Shown piece after piece: positions 62,557 to 64,000 of a DNA stretch of 64,000 nucleotides. How positions within the stretch are numbered: position 1 is the stretch's first letter; each line of letters opens with the position of its first letter. Below the pieces are notes generated by a model. It saw only the letters and a program-made list of their open reading frames with translations. It was not told the origin of the DNA and did no database searches. A program made the translations under genes and the position numbers. Source of the stretch: Kwoniella bestiolae CBS 10118. Taxonomy: Eukaryota > Basidiomycota > Tremellomycetes > Tremellales > Cryptococcaceae. The stretch spans positions 6,466,001 to 6,530,000 of the forward strand of contig NC_089241.1 of assembly GCF_000512585.2 (NCBI RefSeq), written 5' to 3'.

Positions 62557-64000
62557 GGTATTTCGTTGTGCTGGAGGAGAGAGATGGAAGAAGAAGGAGG
62601 GAAAGGTGGACCCGATGGGATCGGACTGACTTGATCAGAGGGGAAACAAGGAAGGAAGGAGTGACCGGTGGTCGAAAGAAGGAGAGACGACTGAAATGAT
62701 CGAGGTTATTGTATGGCTGATCTGGGGACTACTGGTAGCTTGATATCCTCGGCTCGATAGGATGACAGTTTGAAATATCTTGAATTAACGATTTGATGCA
62801 AAGGGAAAGGTCAAAGTGGGGGTGGCAAATCAATGTTAATGTTGAAGCTTTGTGGACCTTATGTCGATCAATATTTAACTCAATTGCGATCCAACTGATG
62901 ATAATGATAATTAAAGATTAATGAGAGATAAGGTGAAAAAGAATAACACGAAACGTTAATCACCAGTAAGATGAATGATAAAGGGTAAGTTATCGTTCAT
63001 CTTGATACACGCAAGGTAAGAAGGAAGGAAGGTAGGAGTAACTATTTCTCTTCCAACTAAACATACCCGTTGTATGGAATGTAATCTAATTAGTGCAATA
63101 GCTGTTTTCGTCTTTCCTTCTGCTCCTGCACTTCGAGCTATCATAATGTATGTATACAAAAACAAGGTAATAAAAGCTTACATCAACATGCAGATAACAT
63201 GAGGCAACATCGCATCTCGCATCTCGCGCTTGAAATAACCAAAACAACATTTAGGGGCATGAATGAATGATCCGAAACTCGTTTTGATACTTCTTTTCCG
63301 AAGTACTTCACCGTGAGCTGTCACCGACATCACGTAGTACTGCAAAGCCTCGTTGCTACTAGTTCCGATTCCAGATACAGTGACTCTACCCTATCGCAGT
63401 GATTGTAGAATATACATGAAGTACTCACAGACACACCACACAGCGCCGCCCCATTAATACATGAGGCAAAAGTCAAATCTAGGAACAGTCGATCAAAGTG
63501 GGGTAGGGTAGGGTAGGGCGAGTGGGGTGATCGGATCTCTCGCCGGACCTACTGATATGGCACTTGTTGTGCGCATGCTTGTATTGTCAACCTTGATCTC
63601 GTATAGTCTGTGCAGTCGAATCGGACCAGCTCTATCATATCTTACCTATATTTCGTCCGATCTCTTCAGTCCTTATGCTTCTGACATATTTGCTCATGAG
63701 CTTTACTTCAAATGATGTACCGTTATTCTACTGTCACATGATGATGCAGCCAATGTACAGTATGAACAGCTCGACGCTCCCATATGAAAGATTCCAATGA
63801 TAGTTCAACTACTCAGTCTGTATGGCAGGAAGTGTACGTACTCCCTTCCATGTGAGACGGCAACCTTAATCTGTAAGTGCACTGCACTCCGCAGAAAGGT
63901 ATGTGCCTGTATCGATACTATCATTCCAACCTCCATATTCGTCCTGTTATTGGCTCATATCAATATCATCTTTCGATCTTTCATATTCATCCAAATAATC
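62557..64000. other. 1.4-kb right-end intergenic region, no gene seen
   Basis: The left ~400 bp are AT-rich with ATTAA/GATAA runs and probably form the promoter of the small gene. The frames present are short and without splice context or recognisable products. A G-run motif lies at 63500-63518. A gene may begin beyond the window. Confidence 0.4.
63500..63518 (+). repeat. (TAGGG)3 run, perfect G-quadruplex motif
   Basis: GGGG followed by TAGGG three times gives four G-runs of at least three separated by TA. It resembles a short interstitial telomere-like tract, but three units can arise by chance. A GATC occurs on both sides within 20 bp. Confidence 0.6.

Noticed and set aside
62304..62699. 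131-residue plus-strand frame
   Set aside because: It overlaps exon 1 and the intron of the minus-strand small gene, is Arg/Glu-rich by frame shadowing, and lacks promoter or splice signals.
1..64000. CRISPR array, prophage, bacterial operon or viral insertion
   Set aside because: Genes are intron-rich and eukaryotic throughout; no spaced direct repeats, integrase, capsid or reverse-transcriptase frames were seen.

Overview
The window is nuclear DNA of a basidiomycete, most likely a tremellomycete (Cryptococcus/Kwoniella type). Genes are dense and cut by many short introns (about 50-70 nt, GT..AG, CTGAC/CTGAT-like branch sites), untranslated leaders are pyrimidine-rich, and the single-copy genes are typical fungal ones. 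I rebuilt exon structures by joining reading frames across donor and acceptor sites; unless stated, the reading phase closes across all exons of each model.

Layout. 1-9357: a 5'-truncated giant Rim15-type AGC kinase with PAS, kinase and receiver domains. 10025-19914: first block of a tandem multigene family (A, B, C, D minus; E plus). 20159-32226: conserved housekeeping genes: BUD20 (-), FRA10AC1 (+), a REC114-like gene (-), dynamitin (+), NDUFAF7 (-), a REX3-like exonuclease (+). 32502-42161: second block of the same family (F minus, G plus, H and I minus), with two small doubtful genes between. 42770-62556: RBM25-like splicing factor (+), GPI12/PIG-L (-), NXT-type mRNA export factor (+), a DHA1 MFS transporter (-), a Zn2Cys6 transcription factor (-), a CsbD-like stress protein (+), a SAP-like protein (-) and a small conserved-looking gene (-). 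The last 1.4 kb holds no gene I can support.

The most interesting content is the family in the two blocks. Each intact member (B, E, F, G) has the same five exons: (1) an AN1-like zinc finger, (2) a short charged linker, (3) the N-lobe and (4) the C-lobe of an APH/choline-kinase-like phosphotransferase ending in D-W-E-W (D-W-E-R in F), and (5) a helical C-terminal module with a D-L-A-D/K-C/I-V motif. The catalytic loop is unusual: K-H-x-D-[ED]-[KR]-[GE]-D replaces the classical H-G-D-x-H-x-x-N. Nine copies at all stages are present: four intact, one that has lost the kinase but keeps an open frame by a different splice site (A), and four decayed (C, D, H, I). C is split by a 470-bp MITE with 48-bp inverted repeats and a TA target duplication; D, H and I carry in-frame stops or frameshifts. 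This is birth-and-death evolution of the kind seen in conflict, self-recognition or xenobiotic-response families. The biochemical substrate is unknown, and any role is inference.
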